This document shows, piece by piece, positions 1 to 5,736 of a stretch of 17,134 nt of DNA. Made by a program: the position numbers and the translations under genes. The stretch spans positions 1 to 17,134 of the forward strand of contig CAZOPF010000115.1 in the NCBI GenBank assembly GCA_964581605.1, in the 5' to 3' direction. The stretch comes from CAADGU01 sp964581605 (lineage in GTDB: Bacteria; Chloroflexota; Anaerolineae; Promineifilales; Promineifilaceae). The notes under the pieces are model-generated. The model did no database searches. It was not told where the DNA came from and saw only the letters and a program-made list of their open reading frames with translations. Numbering within the stretch: position 1 is the first letter of the stretch; the number at the start of each line of letters is the position of its first letter.

Positions 1-718
1 AGCGGAGGACGGCATGAAAGGCGCGCAGCTCCTGGTTGACGCTTTTGACGGCATATCCGGCGGCCAGCCGTTCATCCAGATAGGCAAAAACATGGTCGCG
101 GCGAATGTCGCTCACCTCCTGGATGGGGTAATGGGCAAAGAGCCAGCGAAAGAGACGGGTATGCGTACTCCAAAACTTGAGCAGCGCCTGGTTGAGCCGC
201 GCCGGTCGCCAGCTCGCCTGGTGTATCTGCTGGTAATGGGTCAGCTGCGCTACCAGCCAATCGGGCAGACCTTCCTGGTAAGGGGCGATATTGGGCGGCT
301 TGAAATTGACGATAGTCTCGGCCACGCCGCGCTCTAGCAGGAGAAAACGGCGAAAGCGTTTTAGGCCACTGCGGTACATGGCCTGTACCCGTTTACTGAG
401 CTGTTTGGCGCGGGCATAGACCATCACCTGTTCCAGGTCATTGTCTAAATCTAGCTGCGGGTAGGGTTTGAGGTTGAAGCCCAGAATGTGCCCGGCTACG
501 GGCAGGTAGTAAAGGTCAATGCAGGTGTGCCCCGCGCCATCTTCGATGAGCCAGGCCAGGTAGCGTTCCAACAGGGTCACGTTTTCCGGCGGCCAGGCAG
601 CAGGCAGGTGGGGATGGGCAAAACCAGGCAGCAGGCGAGCGGTACGGCCGTTGCGCAGCTTGTTGGCGTACCGTTCGGCGGTGGATAAGGCGGGATCTTT
701 GGAGGGAAAGGCGCTCAT
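1..718 (-). CDS. Tyrosine recombinase, N-terminal part (Tn554 TnpB-like), cut by window edge
   Basis: An open frame of 239 codons without a stop runs from an ATG at 718 off the left edge, so the catalytic domain is not in view. Residues about 150-239 look like the SAM-like core-binding domain of phage-type integrases: a helical segment with AHYPIQEVSDIRRDHVFAYL, then GYAVKSVNQELRAFHAVLR. This is preceded by about 150 residues of lineage-specific N-terminal sequence, including a basic RSGLKRFRRFLL stretch. The ATG overlaps the stop of an upstream recombinase remnant (ATGA overlap), the arrangement of paired transposon recombinases such as TnpA/TnpB of Tn554. The expected role is site-specific strand exchange for a mobile element. 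Assignment to a recombinase is fairly firm from context; the Tn554 relationship is inference. Confidence 0.7.
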   Translation of the reverse strand, partial: MSAFPSKDPALSTAERYANKLRNGRTARLLPGFAHPHLPAAWPPENVTLLERYLAWLIEDGAGHTCIDLYYLPVAGHILGFNLKPYPQLDLDNDLEQVMVYARAKQLSKRVQAMYRSGLKRFRRFLLLERGVAETIVNFKPPNIAPYQEGLPDWLVAQLTHYQQIHQASWRPARLNQALLKFWSTHTRLFRWLFAHYPIQEVSDIRRDHVFAYLDERLAAGYAVKSVNQELRAFHAVLR

Positions 719-849
719 TGCCACCCCTCCATCGCCGCCACCGCCTGGTAGAAATCCACCTGCACCTGCCGGTCATTAGCGGCCACATAGGTGTGGGTGG
801 TAGCAATCCGGGCGTGCCCTAATAGCCTGACCTGCGTGGTAAGAGAAAA
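715..849 (-). pseudogene. 3' remnant of a tyrosine recombinase (Tn554 TnpA-like)
   Basis: The frame reads about 44 residues that match only the C-terminus of a tyrosine recombinase: TTQVRLLGHARIATTHTYV, with the conserved Gly-His and the nucleophilic Tyr in TYV, followed by AANDRQVQVDFYQAV. The tail resembles my recollection of Tn554 TnpA (LGHAHVQTT..TYVHLSDQDMKNEF). Everything upstream (Arg, Lys and first His boxes) is missing: the frame runs into a pure pyrimidine tract at 850-870 and an in-frame stop at 874-876. It ends with TGA at 717-715, overlapping the ATG of the next recombinase. It is a truncated gene, left by deletion or element decay. Confidence 0.7.
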
Positions 850-870
850 CTCCCTCCCCCTCCCCCTTCT
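850..870. other. 21-nt pure pyrimidine (C/T) tract at a recombinase break point
   Basis: Positions 850-870 contain only C and T on the plus strand, with three C runs, so the minus strand is G/A-only. The tract sits exactly where recombinase homology stops. Such tracts can form non-B DNA and are frequent rearrangement points. No gene or terminator was recognised between 871 and 959. Confidence 0.6.
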
Positions 871-959
871 ATCTTAAAGTCGTTGTTTTTTCTGTCCTAA
901 TTTTCCAGGCCATTAAACACCAGCGCAGCGATCAGCTTTATGATAGCAAATTGAAGAAA

Positions 960-1601
960 TTATTCTTCTTCGCGTTTGCCTTTTTCCACAACACCTACAC
1001 TTTCCACAGAACTCAGTGATGCTTCTTCAGCTTCAGCCTGTTCGGCGGTTTGAGTGTATTCAAAGTGGGCTACGACCGTTTCGGGGTCATCCGATATCGT
1101 GACCCCTTTGGGCAGCCGTAAATCGCTCACATAAATCACGTCGTCCGCACCGGCAATGCCAGACATATCTACTTCAATCTCCGACACCAGGTCACCCGGT
1201 AAACATTCAATCTCCACCGAGTGGACCAGCAACACGACTGTGCCCAACCCCTCCAATGCCTCGCTCATGTCACCCGTCAGCACTAATTCTGCCTCAGAGG
1301 TAATGGTTTCAGACATATTTACTTCAAAAAAGTCCACGTGAATCAAATCACCACGTGTAGGATGTTGTTGAATTTCGCGTGCCAATACCGTGCGCACACC
1401 GTTTTGTAGTTCCAGATCAATCAGACGAGTGGTACTGGCTTGCCGCAGCACGCGGCGTAATGATTTGTTCTCTAGTTGAATGGAAATTGGTTCTTGCTGC
1501 CCATAGATAATGGCCGGAATTATGCCAGCCTGGCGCAGTTGTTTAACCTGTTTTCCGGTGACAGTACGTGGTTCGGCCGTAATGGTTAATTTGTCAGACA
1601 T
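960..1601 (-). CDS. rplY: 50S ribosomal protein L25, long CTC/TL5 form
   Basis: The 213-residue protein has the two-domain layout of the CTC/TL5 subfamily of L25, which binds 5S rRNA in the large subunit and is often stress-linked. The N-terminal 5S-binding domain (about 1-95) shows RTVTGKQVKQLRQAGIIPA and IYG, then HPTRGDLIHVDFFEV. The C-terminal beta domain (about 96-185) shows EALEGLGTVV, VEIECLPGDLVSEIEVDMSG and LPKGV. An acidic Glu/Lys-rich tail follows. The ATG at 1601 is preceded by GAGGG about 10 nt upstream. Upstream lie a good promoter (1708-1735) and two hairpins in the leader. It is divergent from the epimerase gene, and the product length fits the family. Confidence 0.95.
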   Translation of the reverse strand: MSDKLTITAEPRTVTGKQVKQLRQAGIIPAIIYGQQEPISIQLENKSLRRVLRQASTTRLIDLELQNGVRTVLAREIQQHPTRGDLIHVDFFEVNMSETITSEAELVLTGDMSEALEGLGTVVLLVHSVEIECLPGDLVSEIEVDMSGIAGADDVIYVSDLRLPKGVTISDDPETVVAHFEYTQTAEQAEAEEASLSSVESVGVVEKGKREEE

Positions 1602-1620
1602 CTTCTATACCCTCAATTAA

Positions 1621-1654
1621 AGACCCTAAGGGTTTCCCGAAACCCTTAGGGTCT
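1621..1654. repeat. Perfect 15-bp inverted repeat with 4-nt loop in the rplY leader
   Basis: AGACCCTAAGGGTTT (1621-1635) and its exact reverse complement (1640-1654) flank the loop CCCG. On the minus strand the hairpin is followed by TTTAATTG and then the ribosome-binding site, ending 19 nt before the L25 start. It could control L25 translation or transcription, or be a dispersed palindromic repeat. The symmetry is certain; the role is not. Confidence 0.8.
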
Positions 1655-1670
1655 GCATTTATAATTAAAC

Positions 1671-1700
1671 GAAAAACTTGTTTGCAGCCGGGCAAACAAG
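1671..1700 (-). terminator. Terminator-shaped hairpin at the 5' end of the rplY transcript
   Basis: On the minus strand CTTGTTTGC, a 6-nt loop and GCAAACAAG (1700-1677) form a perfect 9-bp stem followed by TTTTTC (1676-1671), the classic intrinsic-terminator shape. It lies directly at the predicted start site of the promoter at 1708-1735, so it would be a leader attenuator or a 5' protective hairpin rather than the end of an upstream gene. No minus-strand gene lies upstream. Confidence 0.5.
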
Positions 1701-1707
1701 CGGGGGG

Positions 1708-1735
1708 AGTATATCAGTTTGTGTTAAATCGTCAA
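1708..1735 (-). promoter_or_regulatory. Sigma-70-type promoter for rplY
   Basis: On the minus strand TTGACG (1735-1730), a 16-bp spacer and TATACT (1713-1708) give near-consensus -35 and -10 boxes. Predicted start is about 1701, giving a leader of about 100 nt that contains both hairpins. Confidence 0.7.
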
Positions 1736-1762
1736 CACGGTGGCAGAGAGTGTACTGTCAAG

Positions 1763-1768
1763 TATAAT
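1763..1768 (+). promoter_or_regulatory. Perfect -10 box TATAAT ahead of the epimerase gene
   Basis: TATAAT lies 35 bp before the chosen ATG at 1803. No good -35 is seen 17 bp upstream (GTGGCA at 1740-1745). It would form a divergent promoter pair with that of rplY. Confidence 0.4.
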
Positions 1769-1802
1769 TTATTCGCATCAAAGAAGTTTTCGAGGAGTTG
1801 AA

Positions 1803-2741
1803 ATGCGATCATTTGTGACCGGGGCGACGGGTTTTGCAGGAGGGCATCTGGTGGAAAGGTTACTGGCTGACGGGCATGAGGTGACGACATTGGTTCATGC
1901 AGCAACCAGCCGCCATGGGTTGCCTGACGGTGTAACGGCCGTTGCCGGGGATTTGCTTGATGAGGATGCCGTGATGGGGGCGGTGATGGGAGCCAGACCA
2001 GACGTGATTTACCATCTGGCAGGGCAGGCGTATCCAGCTCGTTCCTGGCAAATACCAGGGCAAACGTTTGCTGTGAATACGGTGGGGACGGCTCATGTGC
2101 TGCACGCGGCCGTGCGCTGGGGCCGGGCGCGGGTGGTGGTGGTGACGAGTGCCGATATGTATGGCTTGATGGAACTGGACATGCTGCCGATTACGGAGAA
2201 AACTTTGCCAGGGCCACGCCATCCCTACGGTGTGAGTAAGCTGGCGGCAGCACAGTTGGTGCCTTTGTATTGGGAGCGGTTTGGGCTAGAGGTAGTAGAA
2301 GCACGCCCGTTTAACCATTTGGGGCCAGGGCAGGCGCTTGGTTTTGTGGTTCCAGATTTTGCCAGCCAGGTGGCGGCCATCAAACGTGGGGAACGGGAAA
2401 CCAGGCTGCTGGTTGGGAATTTGGATGCACAGCGGGATTTTACGGATGTGCGGGATGTGGTGCGGGCGTATGTGGCGATGGCGGAGCGGGGTATGGCCGG
2501 GGAAACTTATTTGATTGCTACTGGTCGGCCTGTTTCTATACAGGAGATATTGATGATGCTGATTGAGCTGGCAGGAATTGAGGTGGAGATTGAACAGGAC
2601 CCGATGCGGGTACGGCCGTCTGATATGCCCTGTTTGTATGCCAGCTATGCTAAACTGGAACGGCAGACAGGCTGGCAGCCACAAATTCCTTTACGCCAGT
2701 CGTTGGCCGATGTGCTGGTGGAGTGGCTTGGTAAGGGATAA
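1803..2741 (+). CDS. NAD(P)-dependent epimerase/dehydratase, GDP-6-deoxy-D-mannose reductase-like
   Basis: The 312-residue extended short-chain dehydrogenase has the Rossmann motif GATGFAG (7-13), the Ser of VTSADMYG (S116), the catalytic pair Y142 and K146 in YGVSK, and RPFNHLGPGQ (168-177). VGNLDAQRDFTDVRDVVRAY follows from residue 204. The last two motifs are typical of the Rmd branch, which reduces GDP-4-keto-6-deoxy-mannose to GDP-D-rhamnose for surface polysaccharide. I chose the ATG at 1803 rather than a GTG at 1740 because GAGGAG (1792-1797) precedes it by 5 nt and the Rossmann strand then starts at residue 3. Other sugar-nucleotide reductases or dehydratases remain possible. No sugar cluster surrounds it. 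Confidence 0.85.
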   Translation: MRSFVTGATGFAGGHLVERLLADGHEVTTLVHAATSRHGLPDGVTAVAGDLLDEDAVMGAVMGARPDVIYHLAGQAYPARSWQIPGQTFAVNTVGTAHVLHAAVRWGRARVVVVTSADMYGLMELDMLPITEKTLPGPRHPYGVSKLAAAQLVPLYWERFGLEVVEARPFNHLGPGQALGFVVPDFASQVAAIKRGERETRLLVGNLDAQRDFTDVRDVVRAYVAMAERGMAGETYLIATGRPVSIQEILMMLIELAGIEVEIEQDPMRVRPSDMPCLYASYAKLERQTGWQPQIPLRQSLADVLVEWLGKG

Positions 2742-2780
2742 TCGGTAAATGATTTTCCTAAGTAACCGTGCAGTAATTAT

Positions 2781-2826
2781 GTAATTGAGTAATTTCGGTA
2801 ATTAGCCGCTTCAATTACTTAATTAC
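2781..2826. repeat. Imperfect AT-rich inverted repeat
   Basis: GTAATTGAGTAATT (2781-2794) pairs with AATTACTTAATTAC (2813-2826), with one G-T pair among 14 and an 18-nt spacer. AATTACCC then occurs twice in tandem (2821-2836). It lies in the 158-bp gap between the epimerase and tlyA and may be a terminator relic or a decayed intergenic repeat; no U-tract is present. Confidence 0.45.
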
Positions 2827-2899
2827 CCAATTACCCAATCGCTAACTTATTTGCAAACGATCACTAGCTGATTACCGTTAACTGATTATTGGAAGAGCG

Positions 2900-3685
2900 A
2901 TGGCTCAAAAAAAAGTGCGCCTGGACAAGTTAGTATGGGAGCGAGGACTGGTGGAAAGCCGGTCAAAGGCACAGGGGGTGATCCTGGCGGGTGAGGTGTT
3001 GGTGAATGGGGTGCGGGTAGATAAGCCAGGTACGGCCGTGTCGCCGGAAGCAGCTATTGAGGTGAAAATGTCGTTGCCTTATGTGAGCCGGGGCGGCTTG
3101 AAGCTGGCGGGGGCCCTAGCTGCGTTTGGGGTGGTAGTGAACGGCCGGGTATGTGCTGATGTAGGTGCGTGTACAGGCGGGTTTACCGATGTGCTGTTGC
3201 AAAATGGGGCGGCGTGTGTGTATGCAATTGATGTGGGCTATGGCCAGCTTGATTGGAAATTGCGGCAGGATGAGCGCGTCGTCGTCATGGAGCGCACCAA
3301 TGCCCGTTACCTGGAAAGCCTGCCGCAGCCAGCAGGTTTTATCTGTATTGATGTTTCGTTTATCTCGTTAAAGCTCATTTTACCGGCGGTGCAAAAATGG
3401 CTGATGGCTGGTGGAGATATTGTAGCGCTGGTGAAGCCGCAGTTTGAAGCAGGGCCAGAACAGGTAGGTAAGGGGGGAATTGTTCGAGATACGGCCGTAC
3501 ACCATGCGGTCCTGTGTGATTTGTTGAGCTGGACCAAGGCAAACGGGCTGGCGGTTTTGGGCCTCATCCGCTCCCCAGTGACCGGGGCAGATGGCAATGT
3601 GGAGTTTCTGCTCTGGTTACGACCGGGTGACAGGCATGAGGTGGGGGAAGAATTCGTACAGTGGGTGGTTGAAAATTCAGGCTAA
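2900..3685 (+). CDS. tlyA: TlyA-family rRNA (cytidine-2'-O)-methyltransferase
   Basis: The 261-residue protein begins with an S4 RNA-binding domain (RLDKLVWERGLVESRSKAQG, then GEVLVNG), followed by an FtsJ-like SAM methyltransferase domain (about 62-250). Visible motifs include YVSRGGLKLAGAL, the SAM loop DVGACTGGFTD, CIDVSFISL, LVKPQFEAG and GNVEFLL. K68, D151, K179 and E235 match the K-D-K-E catalytic tetrad of 2'-O-methyltransferases. The family methylates 16S and 23S rRNA, and its loss gives capreomycin resistance in mycobacteria. GGAAG lies just upstream of the ATG. Its 3' end overlaps the convergent receiver gene by 9 bp. Length matches the family. Confidence 0.93.
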   Translation: MAQKKVRLDKLVWERGLVESRSKAQGVILAGEVLVNGVRVDKPGTAVSPEAAIEVKMSLPYVSRGGLKLAGALAAFGVVVNGRVCADVGACTGGFTDVLLQNGAACVYAIDVGYGQLDWKLRQDERVVVMERTNARYLESLPQPAGFICIDVSFISLKLILPAVQKWLMAGGDIVALVKPQFEAGPEQVGKGGIVRDTAVHHAVLCDLLSWTKANGLAVLGLIRSPVTGADGNVEFLLWLRPGDRHEVGEEFVQWVVENSG

Positions 3686-4084
3686 CAGTTTATGCACCTG
3701 ATCCAGAAATCTATCAATGCTGTACGGCTTGCTCAGAACAGTAACGGGGCGTTGGTCATCTAGTTGAGCCAGTACTTCTTCGGCCGCATAACCAGAAGAA
3801 ATCATCACTTGCACGTTGGGGTTGAGCTGGCGTATCTTGCGAAGAGTGTCACGGCCGTCTTGCCTGGGCAGTCGCCAATCCATAATGACCATTTCAATAG
3901 AATCTTGGTGGGTACGGTAAAGCTCTTCCCCTTCTATACCATCATAGGCAAGTAATACATGAAGGCCAAAATCGTTGAGGATGTCATTAAGGGCGGCGCT
4001 GACATGCCGGTCATTTTCAATGAGAAGCACCAAACCATTGGCGGGTGTGTCACTTTTCAGGTTTGAAGACACTGGAGAATTCAT
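3677..4084 (-). CDS. Stand-alone response regulator receiver protein
   Basis: The 135-residue CheY-like protein consists of a receiver domain only (about 17-133), with no DNA-binding or enzymatic output domain. Residues in place are the acidic pocket E23/D25, phospho-acceptor D69 in VIMDWRLPRQDG, S97 in VMISSGYA and K119 in LSKPY. The ATG at 4084 is preferred to a TTG at 4156 because the extra 24 residues are not receiver-like and overlap a hairpin; AAGG lies about 12 nt upstream. It probably acts as a phosphotransfer or protein-binding signal protein. Its kinase is not in the window. It ends 9 bp inside tlyA on the opposite strand. Confidence 0.88.
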   Translation of the reverse strand: MNSPVSSNLKSDTPANGLVLLIENDRHVSAALNDILNDFGLHVLLAYDGIEGEELYRTHQDSIEMVIMDWRLPRQDGRDTLRKIRQLNPNVQVMISSGYAAEEVLAQLDDQRPVTVLSKPYSIDRFLDQVHKLLA

Positions 4085-4149
4085 ACTATCAAGTAACCTT
4101 TTAATTGGTGGTTGCGGCCGCTTAACACAGCTGGAGTGAGCGAGTAAGT

Positions 4150-4179
4150 GAAACAACTGGTTGAGAAACCAGTTGTTTC
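4150..4179. repeat. Perfect 13-bp hairpin with GAGA tetraloop
   Basis: GAAACAACTGGTT (4150-4162), loop GAGA, then the exact complement (4167-4179). It lies 65 bp upstream of the receiver gene start and would fall in its 5' leader. There is no U-tract on either strand, so it is not a standard terminator. Confidence 0.75.
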
Positions 4180-4288
4180 TGCAAGAATAGCCATCACATA
4201 CCCAAATGAAAATGAAAGATATTGAACAAGTGAAGGTGGCTCCTCCATACCCGGTAGCATCCCGTAACCCAGAGGTAGTAAAGGATAA

Positions 4289-4323
4289 GTTACCATGACT
4301 ATCTTATGCCCCACTATGGTAAC
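4289..4323. promoter_or_regulatory. Candidate operator dyad GTTACCAT-N19-ATGGTAAC
   Basis: Two perfect 8-bp half sites, 4289-4296 and 4316-4323, are separated by 19 bp. A possible minus-strand -10 box (TAAGAT, 4306-4301) sits between them, and the direct-repeat array adjoins upstream. Symmetry is direct observation; operator function is inference. Confidence 0.4.
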
Positions 4324-4327
4324 ACAA

Positions 4328-4380
4328 CCATGTCAAAAGCCAGTCCAAAGTTAGTCCAACGTAGTCCAACACAGTCTGAA
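4328..4380 (-). repeat. Array of five 10-11 bp direct repeats (consensus TTTGGACT)
   Basis: Read on the minus strand: TTCAGACTGTG, TTGGACTACG, TTGGACTAAC, TTTGGACTGGC, TTTTGACATGG, with starts 10-11 bp apart (one helical turn). A related 11-bp array lies at 7244-7298, and both contain TTTGGACTGG. The geometry resembles tandem sites for OmpR/PhoB-type regulators. It points towards the receiver gene. Confidence 0.6.
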
Positions 4381-4446
4381 ATACTCCATTACAGGTCGTC
4401 ATTACAAGTTGCTCTGCGGCTAGCTAACAGAGAACTATTTTAAGAT

Positions 4447-4542
4447 TGGACAATTCAATGGTTGCAAGTGGCAGGTGGCAAGTAACCTGCCACCTGCTAC
4501 TCGCTACCAGTTAAACCAATTGTCCAGGAGTCAATTGGTTTA
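4447..4542. repeat. Nested inverted repeats after the TPR gene
   Basis: Three pairings overlap. TGGACAATT (4447-4455) pairs with 4518-4526, and GTGGCAGGT (4468-4476) with 4485-4493. TAAACCAATTG (4512-4522) pairs with 4532-4542 across a 9-nt loop. The last begins 8 nt after the TPR stop (minus strand) and could end that transcript, although no U-tract follows. Alternative foldings share arms. Confidence 0.55.
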
Positions 4543-4550
4543 TCGTTTTG

Positions 4551-5729
4551 TCAGCCAATTAGCAGTTTGGCCTGTAAAGCAGTTACTAACGCCTGTGTTG
4601 GAGTGGTAGGGGAGAGAGTTTGTAAACGAGCATGGGCCTGTTGGCGAATGTGGCGAGCAGCGGCCGTTTCCCCTTTGGCCGCATACACATCCGCCAGATT
4701 GTCTATGGCATTGGCCCATTGATAAATGTCCTGCAATTGTTCCTGAATGGCTACCGCTTTTTTCAGCATCTCTTCGGCCGTTTCCAGCTCTCCCAATTGA
4801 GTATAAACCATGCCCAGATTGTTATACAGAAAGGCAGTTTCTACCGGGTCTTGTATTGCTGATTGTAGTTTGAGTGCTGCCTGCCACTGCTGTTCTGCTG
4901 CTGGCAAATTGTGGAAGTCATAAGCAATTACCCCAAGATTATTTCTTAACTTGGCCAGGGTATGAATATCACCTCTTTGGTCTAATTCATCGGCCAGTTG
5001 TGCAAATGTCTCATTTAATTCAGCCCATTTCTCTAATCTACCCAAACAGGTAAGCATATTAAAATGCAACTTGACATTTAAAACAGAGTCTTGCCATGAG
5101 TGGGTCAAATCATACGCCGTTTTCGCTGCCTGTAATCCAGACTGCCATTCATGCCGTCGCATATAAATGCTAGACAGGTTCAGCAAAATCCTGGCACGTG
5201 CTACTCCATTTTGACTTTCCTCGACCATGGCTAAAGCTGCCTGGCAGACGCTTTCCCCATCTTCCCCCAGTGATTCTAGCACTACCGCCAGGTTGGAAAG
5301 CGATACGGCATATTCTGGCAGCAGAGATAGTTGATTGTATTTTGTTGCGGCCTGGCCCAAGTATGTCTCAGCTTGTTTTAGCTCTCCTTGGGTACGATAA
5401 ACGTTTCCCATCATCTCCAAAAGTGTGGCTTCTTCAAACGGCCTTTGTAACAACTGGCTAAACCTGTGTGCTTTTTGGAGATAAATGAGCCATCGCTCCC
5501 AATCGGCATAACTAATGGCATAGATATGGAGGATGTGAATGAGGTGATATGCCAGGTCAAAACCTGCCGGGGAGTCCAGAGTATACTCAATGGCGCGGAG
5601 CAGGTTGTCGTACTCTTTCCTCACCAATAAGGAGGGATGTGGGTCTGATTCCAGGGTATTCAGCCAGCGTTTCGCGTTGGCATTTCCCTGTTGCTGGCGG
5701 ATTTCTTGCCATTTGGTTACGGAAGACAT
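4551..5729 (-). CDS. TPR repeat protein, sensor partner of the upstream NB-ARC ATPase
   Basis: The 392-residue soluble helical protein carries an array of tetratricopeptide-like repeats from about residue 95 to 370, for example LLEMMGNVYRTQGELKQAET, LSNLAVVLESLGE, LRNNLGVIAYDFHNLPAAE, LYNNLGMVYTQLGELETAEE and AIDNLADVYAAKGETAAA. The N-terminal 90 residues are helical and not clearly repeat-like (KWQEIRQQQGNANAKRWLNT). It starts 7 bp after the NB-ARC gene stop, in a different frame and without a clear ribosome-binding site, so translational coupling is likely. In single-chain STAND proteins a TPR array of this kind follows the winged helix and detects the ligand; here it is a separate chain. 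No signal peptide or membrane segment is seen. Confidence 0.85.
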   Translation of the reverse strand: MSSVTKWQEIRQQQGNANAKRWLNTLESDPHPSLLVRKEYDNLLRAIEYTLDSPAGFDLAYHLIHILHIYAISYADWERWLIYLQKAHRFSQLLQRPFEEATLLEMMGNVYRTQGELKQAETYLGQAATKYNQLSLLPEYAVSLSNLAVVLESLGEDGESVCQAALAMVEESQNGVARARILLNLSSIYMRRHEWQSGLQAAKTAYDLTHSWQDSVLNVKLHFNMLTCLGRLEKWAELNETFAQLADELDQRGDIHTLAKLRNNLGVIAYDFHNLPAAEQQWQAALKLQSAIQDPVETAFLYNNLGMVYTQLGELETAEEMLKKAVAIQEQLQDIYQWANAIDNLADVYAAKGETAAARHIRQQAHARLQTLSPTTPTQALVTALQAKLLIG

Positions 5730-5736
5730 TCTTTTG

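Larger units (their letters stand above)
4085..4550. other. Gene-free regulatory or repeat-rich interval
   Basis: No convincing gene lies between the receiver protein and the TPR gene. The interval holds a 13-bp hairpin (4150-4179), a GTTACCAT dyad (4289-4323), an array of 10-11 bp direct repeats (4328-4380) and nested inverted repeats (4447-4542). These are listed separately. Confidence 0.6.

Noticed and set aside
1740..1802. N-terminal extension of the epimerase from a GTG at 1740
   Set aside because: The extra 21 residues are not part of the fold, contain the -10 box, and the ATG at 1803 has a strong ribosome site.
4081..4130. GCGGCCGC sites considered as a separate repeat
   Set aside because: These NotI-type octamers (seven seen) are part of the general CGGCCG enrichment and less frequent than ACGGCCGT.
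4081..4314. 77-residue frame on the minus strand upstream of the receiver gene
   Set aside because: It starts with GTG, has no ribosome site, no recognisable domain, and overlaps the receiver start and the 13-bp hairpin.
4157..4450. Search for tRNA or known small RNA in the gene-free interval
   Set aside because: No cloverleaf, T-loop or recognised RNA motif could be read; only the listed repeats and dyads are supportable.
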